Below, in pieces: positions 5,810 through 5,820 of a stretch of DNA of 5,820 nucleotides. This stretch comes from M55B112 sp040880545 (GTDB lineage Bacteria; Bacteroidota; Bacteroidia; Bacteroidales; GCA-2748055), in NCBI GenBank assembly GCA_040880545.1, contig JBBDIE010000057.1, forward strand, positions 1-5,820, in the 5' to 3' direction. The translations under genes and the position numbers were made by a program. The notes under the pieces were generated by a model. That model saw only the letters and a list, made by a program, of their open reading frames with translations. It was not told the DNA's origin and ran no database searches. How positions within the stretch are numbered: the stretch's first letter is position 1; every line of letters begins with the position of its first letter.

Positions 5810-5820
5810 TGGCTGTTCAT

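Noticed and set aside
91..5815. A 12-base direct repeat, AATTAGTGGCTG, at 91-102 and 5804-5815, near both ends of the window, as possible attachment sites.
   Set aside because: One 12-base match is expected by chance in about 5.8 kb, the right copy spans the stop codon of the glycosidase gene, and no integrase or recombinase lies between.

Overview
The window looks like a metagenome-assembled or draft scaffold from a member of the Bacteroidota. Three observations point there: start regions lack Shine-Dalgarno sequences, several upstream regions carry matches to the Bacteroidota -7 box (TAnnTTTG), and the genes present (a lipoprotein glycosidase and an AbiE-type regulator of a form I associate with this phylum) fit. 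No rRNA, tRNA or CRISPR is visible.

Left part (1-~1430) is AT-rich accessory DNA. It starts with a non-coding element at 90-254 full of nested inverted repeats. Then come two minus-strand genes read from right to left: an AbiEi-like (DUF6577-type) antitoxin/regulator (550-1230, probably reaching about 1269) and a 93-residue ORF (241-522). The small ORF looks like the two ends of an AbiEii nucleotidyltransferase toxin joined after loss of the catalytic middle. If so, this is a decayed toxin-antitoxin pair with the antitoxin kept. A perfect 7-bp inverted repeat (1333-1355) next to a -7 match is a plausible operator/promoter for the pair.

Middle part (1481-3434), of visibly higher GC, holds two minus-strand housekeeping-like genes: a membrane-anchored calcineurin-like metallophosphoesterase (2331-3434), and 53 bases downstream a beta-carbonic anhydrase (1481-2277). 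The carbonic anhydrase gene is interrupted by exactly 100 N, and the 55 bases on either side of the N run are identical. This is almost certainly an unmerged contig overlap: removing 155 bases restores one uninterrupted 213-residue enzyme.

Right part (3435-5820) holds a divergent plus-strand gene for a 736-residue secreted lipoprotein with a (beta/alpha)8 clan GH-A type glycoside hydrolase domain (3599-5809). It has a well-spaced Bacteroidota-type promoter and a 14-bp palindrome over the predicted transcription start. The substrate cannot be told from the window, and no SusC/SusD genes or other glycan-utilisation genes are visible.

I find no convincing new multi-gene system. The most notable items are the toxin remnant with retained antitoxin, the multi-dyad element beside it, and the unassigned glycosidase.
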